From an uncultured Lachnospiraceae bacterium (lineage in GTDB: Bacteria; Bacillota; Clostridia; Lachnospirales; Lachnospiraceae): a stretch of DNA of 64,000 nt. Location of the stretch: positions 14,944 through 78,943 of the forward strand of contig ONRZ01000002.1 of the NCBI GenBank assembly GCA_900320345.1, in the 5' to 3' direction. Shown here in pieces: positions 1-9,709 of this stretch; position 1 is the stretch's first letter, and each line of letters begins with the position of its first letter. A program made the translations under genes and the position numbers. Below the pieces are notes generated by a model. It saw nothing but the letters and a program-made list of their open reading frames with translations, was not told the origin of the DNA and made no database searches.

Positions 1-962
1 CGGCATATAATACGGTACTTAAGCTTATTCCGGAGCCGCTTGAGAAGGTATATCTTGAAAAATACGATGCCGCCGCGATGAAGGAAGACATAACCGGCCT
101 CTGTAAAGATGTGATCGGCGGTTACAGGGATATGCTGAAGGAGGAGGACTGGCTGTCGGAGGAAACAAGGACGGAGGCTGTTAAGAAGCTTGAAAGCATG
201 AGGATCAATGCCGTATATCCCGACAAGTGGCAGGATTACAGTAAGCTTGATCTTAACGGTCTTGGGTATCTTGAGTGCTGCCATGCGATAAACGCGTACA
301 ATGCCGGCATTGACAGAAGCAGGACGGGCCAAAAGGTGGATAAGGACATCTGGACCGTAAACATACTGCAGTGCAACGCATTTTACAATAAGCAGGATAA
401 TTCGATAAATATCATTCTCGGCATCCTTGATGATGCTTTTTACAATGAGGATATGAGCAGGGAGGAACTGCTCGGAGGGATAGGGACTGTAATAGGTCAT
501 GAGATAAGCCATGCATTTGATGAAAAGGGTTCACAGTTTGATGAAAACGGTAATCTTAAAGCATGGTGGAAGGATGAGGATCATAAGGCATACGGTGACA
601 GAATGGCTGTGCTGTCCGGGTATCTTGACGGTATCACAGGTTTTAACGGAACCAATGTAACGGGAAGCAACATAAGTGCGGAAGCTGCGGCGGATATGGC
701 GGGGATGAAGGTCATGCTTTATCTGGCAGGGAAAGAACCGGATTTTGACTACGACAGATTCTTCAGACAGTATGCTTCCATATGGCGGACCATAACATCG
801 CCGGAGGCCGAATACGATAAGCTGTTAAAGGATCAGCATCCGCTCAATTATTTAAGGACAAACGTAACTCTTCAGCAATATGATGAGTTCTATGAGGAAT
901 ACGGCGTAAATGAGGGAGACGGCATGTACCTTGCGCCCGATGAAAGGGTTGCGGTTTGGTAA
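1..962 (+). CDS. M13-family zinc metallopeptidase (neprilysin/PepO-like), 5' end outside window
   Basis: This is the C-terminal 319 residues of an M13 endopeptidase; the frame is open to the left edge, so the first ATG at 78 is internal. The zinc site HEISH lies at about visible residues 166-170. The third ligand with its partner aspartate (EAAAD) follows about 60 residues later, the spacing expected of neprilysin-type enzymes. The upstream substrate-binding stretch (CNAFYN) corresponds to the family's NAYY-like motif, and the chain ends in the typical VW. The family cleaves oligopeptides. Cellular location cannot be judged because the N terminus is missing. Family call is firm; substrate is unknown. 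Confidence 0.93.
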   Translation, partial: AYNTVLKLIPEPLEKVYLEKYDAAAMKEDITGLCKDVIGGYRDMLKEEDWLSEETRTEAVKKLESMRINAVYPDKWQDYSKLDLNGLGYLECCHAINAYNAGIDRSRTGQKVDKDIWTVNILQCNAFYNKQDNSINIILGILDDAFYNEDMSREELLGGIGTVIGHEISHAFDEKGSQFDENGNLKAWWKDEDHKAYGDRMAVLSGYLDGITGFNGTNVTGSNISAEAAADMAGMKVMLYLAGKEPDFDYDRFFRQYASIWRTITSPEAEYDKLLKDQHPLNYLRTNVTLQQYDEFYEEYGVNEGDGMYLAPDERVAVW

Positions 963-1011
963 GGTCTTTGGTAAAATGCTGCAAGACTTTTAGTGACAAG
1001 GACAGGTTTTT

Positions 1012-1920
1012 ATGAAAGAAATGAACACGGCTACAATTTTACGTTATACGGAAGGAACCGAGGATTCGCAGGCGATAAGACCTACTCTGTTCGTTTGTTA
1101 CGGACTGACGATATCCGAATTCAGGCTCCAGGGGAAGCAGGTCATGGGAAGGCCTACATCAAGTTCGATTCCCGACATTCCGGTACACGCAAGATTTATG
1201 TCAAGAGATCACGGATTTTTCGATACAGAGGGTTTAACGACATGCTATACGGCCGTTGAGACCACAAACGGTATAAGGTATAAGGGTACAACGCTTCAGC
1301 CGGGCACCAGGATACAGTTAAATGACGGTGATGAGCTCATGGTACCTTGGACTGATGACGGAGGCAGGGATAAATCCGTTATCCTGGTTTATGCTTCGAC
1401 TGCCGCAAGGATACGGCTGTGGCGGGATCTGACCAAGGCATCAAGGGATAAGCTCACGGATCTGTGCGACAGGGACTGTTTTACAACCTGGTGGGAACAG
1501 AACAGGTCGAAGAAGGATTATGAAGAAGCATATTTGTTCATAATGGATGTGGATGATTTTAAGAAGGTCAATGATACGGCAGGACATAATGCCGGAGATG
1601 AGGCCCTTAAGATCATAGCCAGGGAACTTAAGAATGCCGTGAGATATGAGAGCCAGGTCTGCAGATGGGGAGGCGATGAATTCGCAGGGATCATCCCTTC
1701 GAGCGAACTGGAAGCGGGAAAACGTTTTAAGGAGCTGAGTAATGCGATAGAAAAGGCATCCACAGATGCCGGCATACCATTAAGTGTCAGCATCGGGTAT
1801 GTAGATATACATGCCGTTGATGAAAGCGGAAATATCATTGAACTTGTAGAACTTGCGGATAAGGCCCTTTACAGGATAAAACGCGAAGGAAAGGGCGGCA
1901 TAGCCCTGTACAGGGAATAG
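1012..1920 (+). CDS. FHA-GGDEF diguanylate cyclase
   Basis: A 302-residue soluble protein. The first ~130 residues resemble a forkhead-associated (phosphothreonine-binding) domain: a GR pair near residue 45, SRDHG near 66 and a glycine-rich strand pattern. Residues about 145-300 form a GGDEF domain with an intact GGDEF signature at 220-224 and a metal-binding MDVDDFKKVND helix, so c-di-GMP synthesis from two GTP is expected. The RxxD inhibitory site normally just before GGDEF is absent (RYES there), suggesting no product feedback through that site. No membrane segment. The FHA part suggests control by a Ser/Thr kinase, which is inference. Confidence 0.87.
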   Translation: MKEMNTATILRYTEGTEDSQAIRPTLFVCYGLTISEFRLQGKQVMGRPTSSSIPDIPVHARFMSRDHGFFDTEGLTTCYTAVETTNGIRYKGTTLQPGTRIQLNDGDELMVPWTDDGGRDKSVILVYASTAARIRLWRDLTKASRDKLTDLCDRDCFTTWWEQNRSKKDYEEAYLFIMDVDDFKKVNDTAGHNAGDEALKIIARELKNAVRYESQVCRWGGDEFAGIIPSSELEAGKRFKELSNAIEKASTDAGIPLSVSIGYVDIHAVDESGNIIELVELADKALYRIKREGKGGIALYRE

Positions 1921-1981
1921 AAGTAAGCACATCTTTGATGCAGACACACGGTTATTGAGCAGGGAAGGGAAGGGTATTTAT

Positions 1982-3814
1982 ATGAAAAAACTTGCAAAAC
2001 GTGGAAATATGAACGAGCGGATAGATATCGTCCTGCGTAAGTTCCGCTCAAGAATGACATCATATCCTCCGGGGATGTGTCCCCTTGCTCTGTACCGGTC
2101 AATTCTTCAGATATCCATGAACCAGTCCTGCGGCAAGTGTGTGCCCTGCAGGGACGGACTTGCAGAAGTGGATTATTACCTTAAGTGCATATTGAACGGT
2201 GATGCGGACGTTGAGATACTTGATGAAATGGAGAGAAAATGCCGCATGATCGCAAGTACGGCAGACTGTGCAGTGGGTATGGTCGGAGCGAACCTCATAC
2301 TTGATTCGCTGACCGAATTTGCAGATGAGTATGAAAGCCATATCAAAAACAGGCGCTGCATAGAGAATGTCATCCAGACCATACCATGCGTTACCCTGTG
2401 CCCGGCCCATGTGGATGTTCCGGGCTACATTGCGATGATAAAGGAGGGAGATCACGCAGGTGCGATCAAGGTCATACGGAATAAGAACCCGTTCCCCACG
2501 GCATGTGCGTTTGTGTGTGAGCATCCATGTGAGAGAAAATGCCGCAGAGCACTGGTAGATGCACCGGTTAATATACGCGGACTTAAGAAATATGCTGTGG
2601 ACCGGGCGGCGGCGGATACTGTTGAAACACCTGCGGCAAATGTTAAGACCGGAAGGAAGATCGCCATAGTCGGCGGAGGTCCGTCTGGAATGACAGCTGC
2701 CTATTTTCTTGCGCTTATGGGACATGAAGTCGTTATATATGAGGAGCATGAAAAACTCGGAGGTATGTTAAGATACGGGATACCCGAATACAGGCTTCCG
2801 AAGGCAAGGCTTGACGAGGATATAAATGCCATTCTTAAGGCAGGAGATATAAAGGTAAAACTTAACACCAAGATAGGAAGGGATATAAACTTTAAGGAAC
2901 TTAAGGAAAAATATGATGCGGTATATATAGGTATAGGTGCACAGCTCGGAAACCGCATGCCCATGGAAAATGCCGATGCGAAGAACGTGATACCTGCAGC
3001 CGATTTCCTGCAGGAAGTGGCAAACGGAAATGCACCGGATCTTACGGGAAAGAAGGTCGTGCTCATAGGAGGCGGAAACGTTGCAATGGATGCGGCGCGT
3101 ACGGCGGTGCGTCTGAATGCTGAGAGTATCCATGTTTTTACACGTAAGAGGGATGACTATACCGCACTTGAGAGTGAGATAGAATCAGCCATGCAGGAGG
3201 GGGTAAGGTTTCGGACAATGCTGAGCTTTCTGAATATAGAGGCAGATAAGGAAACAAACGAAGTCCGCGCCGTCTGGCTGCAGCCCGAGATAATCGCGGA
3301 GTACGACCAGTACGGGATGATGACCACAGAACATTCGAGTAATTATCCCTACAGGTTTAAATGTGATGTTCTGATACTCGGGGTAGGGCAGAGGAGTGAT
3401 GTTACGGGATTTGAGGATGCAGGTGTACCGATAGAACGCGGAAGGATAATCGCGGATGAGACTACGATGGTAAGGAATACGGACGGAGTATTTTCGGGCG
3501 GTGATTGTGTGACCGGTCCGTCCACCGCGATAAATGCGATAGCCGCAGGACAGGTGGCTGCCTACAATATTGACGAGTATTTGGGATACCACCATAAGGT
3601 AGAGTTTGATGTGCAGATACCTTCCGCCTATCCTAATCCATGTGTACCTACGGGACGTGCCGAGATAGAAGAGAAGGATCCGTTTGAGAGGAAGAACAAC
3701 TTCGAGCATGTTGAACTGTCAATGACATTGGAGGAAGCCATAAGAGAATCGGGAAGATGCTTAAGGTGTGACCATTATGGCTGCGGTGTTATGGAAGGAG
3801 GCAGGGGCGAATGA
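1982..3814 (+). CDS. NAD(P)-dependent iron-sulfur flavoprotein, formate dehydrogenase partner subunit (NuoF C-terminal-like + GltD-like)
   Basis: A 610-residue electron-transfer protein. Residues ~25-110 match the 4Fe-4S module at the end of NuoF (SCGKCVPCR at 49-57). Residues ~120-600 match the glutamate-synthase small subunit family, with cysteine clusters near 135-200, an FAD-binding GGGPSG at 231 and an NAD(P)-binding GGGNVAMD at 363; a further Cys pair closes the chain. It probably exchanges electrons between NAD(P)H and the molybdoenzyme encoded by the next gene, whose ATG overlaps this stop (ATGA). The start chosen is ATG 1982, after a purine-rich stretch; a TTG at 1955 is possible but less likely. 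The exact physiological direction (formate oxidation or CO2 reduction) is not decided by sequence. Confidence 0.85.
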   Translation: MKKLAKRGNMNERIDIVLRKFRSRMTSYPPGMCPLALYRSILQISMNQSCGKCVPCRDGLAEVDYYLKCILNGDADVEILDEMERKCRMIASTADCAVGMVGANLILDSLTEFADEYESHIKNRRCIENVIQTIPCVTLCPAHVDVPGYIAMIKEGDHAGAIKVIRNKNPFPTACAFVCEHPCERKCRRALVDAPVNIRGLKKYAVDRAAADTVETPAANVKTGRKIAIVGGGPSGMTAAYFLALMGHEVVIYEEHEKLGGMLRYGIPEYRLPKARLDEDINAILKAGDIKVKLNTKIGRDINFKELKEKYDAVYIGIGAQLGNRMPMENADAKNVIPAADFLQEVANGNAPDLTGKKVVLIGGGNVAMDAARTAVRLNAESIHVFTRKRDDYTALESEIESAMQEGVRFRTMLSFLNIEADKETNEVRAVWLQPEIIAEYDQYGMMTTEHSSNYPYRFKCDVLILGVGQRSDVTGFEDAGVPIERGRIIADETTMVRNTDGVFSGGDCVTGPSTAINAIAAGQVAAYNIDEYLGYHHKVEFDVQIPSAYPNPCVPTGRAEIEEKDPFERKNNFEHVELSMTLEEAIRESGRCLRCDHYGCGVMEGGRGE

Positions 3815-6513
3815 TCACGGTTAAGATAAACGGTAATGATTATGAAGCCAGGGAAGGTTCGACGATCCTTGAGGTTGCCCGTGAGAACGGAGTTTATATA
3901 CCTACCCTGTGTTTTATGGAAGGAGTCAGCGATATAGGGTCCTGCCGGCTGTGTATGGTCGAAGCCGAGGGTTACGATACGATGCTGCCTGCCTGCCGCA
4001 CTAAGATAAAGGACGGGATGGTCATTAATACCGAATCGGAACTTCTTAACGAATACAGAAAGGATATGCTCAAGCTCATCCTTTCAAACCATAATCAGGA
4101 CTGTATGAGCTGTCCGGCAAACGGGACATGCGAACTGCAGAGCCTGTGCAACAGATATGAGATAGGACATGCGGATCATAAGGGAACGAGGTCGCATATT
4201 GAAGAAAAGCTGCCGCTGCTTAATGAAAACCCTTATATAAGTTACGATCCGAGTAAGTGTATCCACTGCATGCGCTGCATAAGTGTCTGCAATAACATAG
4301 CATGCAACGGAACGCTTAAGAACGGCAGGTCTGGCACCTTCCATATAGTCGATGCTCCGTTTGGGAGCAACTATAAGGAAACGGACTGTGAATCCTGCGG
4401 TAACTGTGCGAGCGTATGTCCTACCGGAGCTCTGACACTGAAAAGGGAAGTACACTATCGCGACTGGGAAGTAAAGAAGGTGCTCACCACATGTCCGCAT
4501 TGTGCTACGGGCTGTCAGTATTACCTTGTGGTCAAGGATAACAGGATAGTAAACGTGGAACCTGCGAACGGACCGTCAAACCATCACAGGCTCTGTGTCA
4601 AGGGACGTTCCGGGAGCTTTGATTTTGTACACAGTAAGGACAGGATAAAGAAGCCTCTCATTAAGGACAGGAGTACCGGTGAGTTCAGGGAAGCCACATG
4701 GGAAGAGGCGATCGGTTATACTGCCGAGAGGTTGATGGAGATAAAGAAAAAATACGGCCCGGAATCTTTGGCCGGTTTTGCCTGCTCACGTTCGGCAAAC
4801 GAGGATATATACATGGTCCAGAAGATGGTGCGTACCTGCTTTGGGACCAATAATACGGATAACTGCGCGAGGGTATGCCATTCGGCTTCGGTCGCGGGAC
4901 TTGCAAAGACACTGGGTTCGGGTGCGATGACCAATCCGATACATGACATAACTCATGATGTGGACTGTATCCTTCTTGTAGGCTCCAATCCCGAAGAGGC
5001 GCATCCGGTCGTTGGTATGCAGATAAGGAAAGCCGTTAAGAACGGAACGAGGCTTATCGTCGTTGATCCGAGGGACATAGGACTTGCGAAGTATGCGGAT
5101 ATACATCTGAAACTAAGGCCCGGAACCAACGTGGCATTTGCAAACGGCATGATGCATGTGATGATAAAGGAAGATCTTATAGATCACGACTATATCAGTG
5201 AAAATGCCGAGGGCTTCGAAGAACTTAAGAAAATTACCGAAGAATATACTCCCGATAAGGTCGGAGAGATATGCCATATAGATCCCGAGAGGCTCACGGA
5301 AGCCGCACGCATGTATGCGACAGCGAAGAAAGCACCGATAATATACTGCCTCGGAGTTACCGAGCATTCTACCGGAACAGAGGGCGTTATGAGCATGTCG
5401 AACATGGCGGTGCTCTGCGGTAAGATCGGAAAGAGCGGATGCGGCGTCAATCCGCTGCGCGGACAGAATAACGTGCAGGGTGCCTGCGATATGGGTGCAA
5501 TGCCTACCGATTATCCGGGATATCAGAAGGTTGACAATGAAGAGGTAAGAAAGAAGTTCGAGAAGGCATGGGGCGTAAGCTTAAATCCAACCCCCGGACT
5601 TAAGGCAACGGAAGTATTTCCGGCAGCCATCGAGGGCAGGATACATGGTCTGTATATCTGCGGCGAGGATCCGGTGGTCACCGATCCCGATTCGCATCAT
5701 GTGATCAAAGCACTTGAGAGCCTTGACTTTTTCGTGATACAGGAGCTGTTCATGACTAAGACGGCACAGTATGCCGATGTGATCCTTCCGGGTGTAAGTT
5801 ATGCCGAGAAGGAAGGAACGTTCTCCAATACCGAACGCCGTGTGCAGAGGATAAGGAAGGCTGTAGAACCCGAAGGTGACATGAGGCCTGATACGGATAT
5901 ACTCATTGATCTTATGAATGCCATGGGTTATCCCCAGCCAAGGCTTACGAGCGCGCAGATAATGGATGAGATCGCTTCAGTCACACCAAGCTTCGGAGGT
6001 ATCTCGCATGCGAGACTGGATGCGGGAGAGAGCCTTCAGTGGCCGTGTAAGGATAAGGATCATCCGGGAACCCCGATCATGCATGTGGGACATCCGGCAA
6101 GAGGAAAGGCATTACTGTATCCGGCCGTATATAAGCCTTCACAGGAACTTCCGGATGAGGAGTATCCGTTCATACTGATGACCGGACGTATCCTGTATCA
6201 TTATAATGCCGCAGCGATGACTGCCCGTTCTCCGGGACTTATGGATATATCCGGAGAGGGTTTTATAGAGATAAATCACAGGGATGCCAAGAGGCTTAAT
6301 ATCATGAACGGTGAGAAGATACGCATATCGAGCAGACGCGGCGAGATAACGGCTACGGCGCATGTGGGACGCAAGGTATCGGAGGGCGAGACCTGGATGC
6401 CGTTCCACTTCCCGGATTCACCCGTAAATGAACTGACAAATGCGGCCCTTGACGATCTTGCAAGGATACCGGAATACAAGGTATGTGCCGTGAAGATCGG
6501 GAAGGTCGGATAA
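3811..6513 (+). CDS. fdhF: Formate dehydrogenase catalytic subunit, cysteine variant (NuoG-like N terminus)
   Basis: A 900-residue molybdopterin oxidoreductase. In order: a 2Fe-2S ferredoxin domain (residues 1-~80), a His/Cys-rich NuoG-type segment, two 4Fe-4S ferredoxin motifs (~145-210), a fourth 4Fe-4S motif CPHCATGC at ~228, then the bis-MGD catalytic domains. The motif NCARVCHSASVAGL places Cys356 followed by His357 at the position of selenocysteine and its neighbouring histidine in formate dehydrogenase H. The codon is TGC, so it is a Cys-containing enzyme. It is translationally coupled to the flavoprotein subunit and is followed by cofactor genes, supporting a cytoplasmic NAD(P)-linked formate dehydrogenase. 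No twin-arginine signal is seen. Another formate-handling or related bis-MGD oxidoreductase cannot be fully excluded. Confidence 0.87.
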   Translation: MITVKINGNDYEAREGSTILEVARENGVYIPTLCFMEGVSDIGSCRLCMVEAEGYDTMLPACRTKIKDGMVINTESELLNEYRKDMLKLILSNHNQDCMSCPANGTCELQSLCNRYEIGHADHKGTRSHIEEKLPLLNENPYISYDPSKCIHCMRCISVCNNIACNGTLKNGRSGTFHIVDAPFGSNYKETDCESCGNCASVCPTGALTLKREVHYRDWEVKKVLTTCPHCATGCQYYLVVKDNRIVNVEPANGPSNHHRLCVKGRSGSFDFVHSKDRIKKPLIKDRSTGEFREATWEEAIGYTAERLMEIKKKYGPESLAGFACSRSANEDIYMVQKMVRTCFGTNNTDNCARVCHSASVAGLAKTLGSGAMTNPIHDITHDVDCILLVGSNPEEAHPVVGMQIRKAVKNGTRLIVVDPRDIGLAKYADIHLKLRPGTNVAFANGMMHVMIKEDLIDHDYISENAEGFEELKKITEEYTPDKVGEICHIDPERLTEAARMYATAKKAPIIYCLGVTEHSTGTEGVMSMSNMAVLCGKIGKSGCGVNPLRGQNNVQGACDMGAMPTDYPGYQKVDNEEVRKKFEKAWGVSLNPTPGLKATEVFPAAIEGRIHGLYICGEDPVVTDPDSHHVIKALESLDFFVIQELFMTKTAQYADVILPGVSYAEKEGTFSNTERRVQRIRKAVEPEGDMRPDTDILIDLMNAMGYPQPRLTSAQIMDEIASVTPSFGGISHARLDAGESLQWPCKDKDHPGTPIMHVGHPARGKALLYPAVYKPSQELPDEEYPFILMTGRILYHYNAAAMTARSPGLMDISGEGFIEINHRDAKRLNIMNGEKIRISSRRGEITATAHVGRKVSEGETWMPFHFPDSPVNELTNAALDDLARIPEYKVCAVKIGKVG

Positions 6514-6538
6514 AACAAAGAAATATATACTTAAGGCA

Positions 6539-6566
6539 GTGCGCAGACGGTATCCGTTCTGCGCAC
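6539..6566 (+). promoter_or_regulatory. Strong hairpin between fdhF and moaA
   Basis: A near-perfect inverted repeat (arms GTGCGCAGA and TCTGCGCAC, with an inner CGG/CCG pair) lies in the 93-bp gap between the formate dehydrogenase gene and moaA. No run of T follows, so it is not a classical terminator. It may be an mRNA processing or stability element, or a partial attenuator setting fdhF versus moaA dosage. It is too short to be recognised as the molybdenum-cofactor riboswitch. Confidence 0.5.
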
Positions 6567-6606
6567 AGTCGTGTAAGGTGCTTAAACAGATCGGACAGGG
6601 ATACAG

Positions 6607-7614
6607 ATGCGGGACAGATACGGAAGGGAAATTGATTATCTGAGGATATCCGTAACAGATAAATGCAACTTAAGATGTAAGTATTGTATGCCCGGGGATA
6701 TCGAATCGATACCTATGGGAAAGATACTTTCGTTTGAAGAGATCGCATATATAGCCGGCAGGGCGGCGGAACTCGGGATAAGCAGGCTCAGGATAACAGG
6801 AGGGGAACCTCTTGTAAGAAAGGACTGCTGCACTTTGATAAAAATGCTGAAATCCCTGCCCGGTATAGAACAGGTTATGCTGACCACAAACGGTGTGGTG
6901 CTGGAAAAGCATATTGATGAGCTGCTAAACGCCGGAGTGGATGGTATCAATATCAGTATCGATACGCTCGACAGAGACAGGTTCAGATCCGTAACGGGTG
7001 CGGACGGGCTTTCGGATGTGTTAAACGGACTTTCGGCAGCGTTAAGCAAAGGCATTAAGGTCAGGATAAACGCTGTGTCTGTGGACTGGGACAGGTATCA
7101 TAAGGATATGTGTTCAGATCCGTATGAAGATGCATGGAGCCTTATAGATCTTGCCAGGGAAAAACCGGTCGATGTCAGGTTCATAGAAATGATGCCGATA
7201 GGATACGGCAAGGGCTTTCCTGCGATCCCTCATGATATACTTATACCAGCGATAAAGGAAAGGTTCGGCGATATGATCCCCGAAGAGAGCCGGCGCGGCA
7301 ACGGACCGGCAAAATACTACAGGATCCCGGGATATAAGGGAAGTATAGGATTCATAAGCGCCGTACACGGGAAATTCTGTGATTCGTGCAACAGGATAAG
7401 GCTCACTTCCAAGGGGTATCTGAAAAGCTGCCTTAGTTATGACACCGGAGTCGATCTAATGGGTATCATCAGGAGTGATATGACTGATGATGAGAAGAGG
7501 GATGCAGTACTTGCAGGTATTGAAAAAGCAATATTATGTAAACCTGCAGCCCATTCATTTACAAAAGAAGAGAATATATCGGAGAAGCATGCAATGTCTG
7601 CCATTGGCGGATAA
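6607..7614 (+). CDS. moaA: GTP 3',8-cyclase MoaA
   Basis: Radical-SAM enzyme making the first molybdenum-cofactor intermediate, 3',8-cH2GTP, from GTP. The 335-residue length is normal. The N-terminal CNLRCKYC (Cys20, 24, 27) holds the SAM cluster. The C-terminal FCDSCNRIRL (Cys258, 261) with a later Cys at about 275 holds the substrate cluster. The chain ends in the conserved Gly-Gly needed for the reaction. It is the first gene of the cofactor run, 93 bp downstream of fdhF and 43 bp before the MOSC-MogA gene. Its partner MoaC is present as the MobB-MoaC fusion at 12662. Confidence 0.96.
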   Translation: MRDRYGREIDYLRISVTDKCNLRCKYCMPGDIESIPMGKILSFEEIAYIAGRAAELGISRLRITGGEPLVRKDCCTLIKMLKSLPGIEQVMLTTNGVVLEKHIDELLNAGVDGINISIDTLDRDRFRSVTGADGLSDVLNGLSAALSKGIKVRINAVSVDWDRYHKDMCSDPYEDAWSLIDLAREKPVDVRFIEMMPIGYGKGFPAIPHDILIPAIKERFGDMIPEESRRGNGPAKYYRIPGYKGSIGFISAVHGKFCDSCNRIRLTSKGYLKSCLSYDTGVDLMGIIRSDMTDDEKRDAVLAGIEKAILCKPAAHSFTKEENISEKHAMSAIGG

Positions 7615-7657
7615 GGTCATACTCAGTTGATCTTTGGGATCTATGGGAAGAAGGGTT

Positions 7658-8605
7658 ATGGAAGAACTGACGGGAAAGATACGTGCGATATGCATAAGTG
7701 AAAAGAGAGGGACCGTAAAACACGAGGTTTCATCTGCACTGCTTAAGGAAGGATACGGTATCGAGGGTGACGCACATGCCGGTAAGTGGCATCGCCAGGT
7801 GAGTCTGCTGTCCGCATCGGATATTGATGCTTTCAATGAAAAAGGAGCAGGTGTAAAGAACGGTGATTTCGGAGAAAACCTGGTCGTGGAAGGAATAGAC
7901 TGCGTTAAGCTTCCGATAGGGAGTATCATCACCATAGGAGAAGGTGACGGGGCGGTAAGACTCAGGGTTACACAGAGGGGCAAGGAGTGCCATACCCATT
8001 GTGAGATCTTTAAGAGGATGGGTGAATGCATTATGCCGCGGCGCGGTATTTTTACCGAAGTCATTACAGGGGGCAGGATAAACAAGGTTGACAGTGTAAG
8101 AGTCGTGTACCCCGATAAAGACAGGCCGTTTCGTGCGGCGGTGATAGTATTAAGTGACAGGGCATCTTCGGGAGAGTACGAGGATCTGAGCGGACCGAAG
8201 GCATGCGGGATACTTGAGAAAAACGGATATGAGATAATAGAATCACTGGTGATACCGGATGATAAGGAGAGGTTAAAGACGGAACTTATCAGACTGAGTG
8301 ACGCTCGTGAGGCGGACCTTATAGTCACAAGCGGCGGGACCGGATTTTCAATGCGTGATATAACACCTGAGGCTACCATGGAGGTGGCTGACAGAAATGC
8401 TCCGGGTATAGCCGAATACATGAGGATGAAGTCGGCTGAGATCACCGACAGGGCGATGCTCTCAAGAGCGGTTTCGGTGATACGCGGCCGCACAGTGATC
8501 GTAAATCTTCCCGGCAGTCCGGGAGCTGTTGAGGAGTGCCTCGGCTTCATAATGAACGGCCTTGAACACGGGATCGGGATCATACGCGGGAGCGTGTCGG
8601 AGTAA
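7658..8605 (+). CDS. MOSC domain - MogA/MoaB fusion protein
   Basis: A 315-residue two-domain protein. Residues 1-~155 are a MOSC domain (GIEGDAHAGKWHRQVSLL near 35, a C-terminal Cys in KECHTHC), the sulfur-carrying domain class associated with molybdenum-cofactor sulfuration. Residues ~160-315 are a MogA/MoaB domain (VLSDRAS, TSGGTGF, NLPGSPGA), which adenylylates molybdopterin before metal insertion by MoeA. ATG 7658 is preferred because it begins the MOSC domain and has AAGAAGGG just upstream; ATG 7643 and TTG 7634 are alternatives. Its stop codon directly abuts the modC start. The exact MOSC target is unknown. Confidence 0.88.
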   Translation: MEELTGKIRAICISEKRGTVKHEVSSALLKEGYGIEGDAHAGKWHRQVSLLSASDIDAFNEKGAGVKNGDFGENLVVEGIDCVKLPIGSIITIGEGDGAVRLRVTQRGKECHTHCEIFKRMGECIMPRRGIFTEVITGGRINKVDSVRVVYPDKDRPFRAAVIVLSDRASSGEYEDLSGPKACGILEKNGYEIIESLVIPDDKERLKTELIRLSDAREADLIVTSGGTGFSMRDITPEATMEVADRNAPGIAEYMRMKSAEITDRAMLSRAVSVIRGRTVIVNLPGSPGAVEECLGFIMNGLEHGIGIIRGSVSE

Positions 8606-9688
8606 ATGTCATTAAAAGTACGGGTTAAAAAGAAATATTCCGGTTTTGGGCTGGACGTTGCATTTGAAACCGAAAGTAAGAAGATAGGGATACTCGGTGC
8701 ATCCGGATGCGGTAAGAGCCTTACGCTTAAGTCCATAGCGGGACTCATACGTCCCGATGAGGGAAGCATAAGTTATGAAGACAGGATGTTATTCGATTCG
8801 GATAAGGGGATCGATGTAAGGGCAGGAAAGAGGCAGATCGGATATCTGTTCCAGGATCATGCCCTGTTTCCGAATATGTCTGTCAGGGAAAATATCGAGG
8901 CTGCTTTACACGGATACGCCCGGATGAAGCGCAGAAGCATAAGAACGGGAAGAGCGGATGCAGGCATGAACCGTACCGCGGATGACATACTAAGGGAATT
9001 CGGATTGTGGGATGTTAAGGATCAGCGTCCGCATGAACTCTCGGGAGGACAGAAGCAGAGAACAGCGCTTGCGAGGATATTTGCCTGCGATCCAACCCTG
9101 CTGCTCCTTGATGAACCGTTTTCGGCCATGGATTCCTTCCTTAAGGAGAGACTACGGCTTGAACTGACCGATGTCCTTGAAATGTACGATAAAACGTTCA
9201 TTTTAGTAAGCCACGACAGAGATGAGGTGTACCAGATGTGCGACCATCTCATCCTTATGGATAACGGCAGGGTCATAGCGCAGGGAGATACCGATGAACT
9301 CTTCGCGGATCCGGGGACCGTGGCTGCAGCTAGGCTTACGGGCTGCAAGAACATAAGCAGGATAGAGAAGCTCACGGAACACAGGGTACGGGCTCTTGAC
9401 TGGAAGGGTACGGAGTTTGTGACGGACGGCAAGGTAAGCGATGATATCACTCACATCGGGATAAGGGCACATGATCTTATGCCGGGAGACGGGGGAGTCA
9501 ATGTCATTGCCTGCGGCAGGGTTTCGGTTTCGAGGCTTCCGTTTGAATGGTATATCACGCTTGAGAACGGAATGTGGTGGAAGGCAGCCAGAGAACTGTA
9601 TGACAAATATGATGAAGGCATGATACCTCAATATGTAAGTGTCGATGCCGGTAAGATATTGCTGTTAAGAGACGGTCCCAAAAAATAG
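8606..9688 (+). CDS. modC: Molybdate ABC transporter ATP-binding protein ModC
   Basis: A 360-residue ATPase energising molybdate (or tungstate) import. Walker A GASGCGKS is at residues 31-38, the signature LSGGQKQR and Walker B LLLLDEP follow, and the last ~100 residues are a short TOBE/Mop-like regulatory region. The ATG begins immediately after the previous stop codon, and modB follows after 21 bp. No modA binding-protein gene is in this cluster. Specificity is inferred from the surrounding cofactor genes; tungstate is possible. Confidence 0.88.
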   Translation: MSLKVRVKKKYSGFGLDVAFETESKKIGILGASGCGKSLTLKSIAGLIRPDEGSISYEDRMLFDSDKGIDVRAGKRQIGYLFQDHALFPNMSVRENIEAALHGYARMKRRSIRTGRADAGMNRTADDILREFGLWDVKDQRPHELSGGQKQRTALARIFACDPTLLLLDEPFSAMDSFLKERLRLELTDVLEMYDKTFILVSHDRDEVYQMCDHLILMDNGRVIAQGDTDELFADPGTVAAARLTGCKNISRIEKLTEHRVRALDWKGTEFVTDGKVSDDITHIGIRAHDLMPGDGGVNVIACGRVSVSRLPFEWYITLENGMWWKAARELYDKYDEGMIPQYVSVDAGKILLLRDGPKK

Positions 9689-9709
9689 AGGCCACAGGAG
9701 AGAAGATAT

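Noticed and set aside
4861..4900. Selenocysteine in formate dehydrogenase
   Set aside because: The codon at the active-site position is TGC, not TGA, so no recoding is needed.
6514..6606. Molybdenum-cofactor riboswitch before moaA
   Set aside because: Only a single hairpin is visible in a 93-bp gap; the multi-stem structure of the known element is not apparent.
7555..8769. A 404-codon open minus-strand frame opposite the MOSC-MogA gene
   Set aside because: Serine/leucine-rich translation typical of antisense shadow; plus-strand domains are clear.
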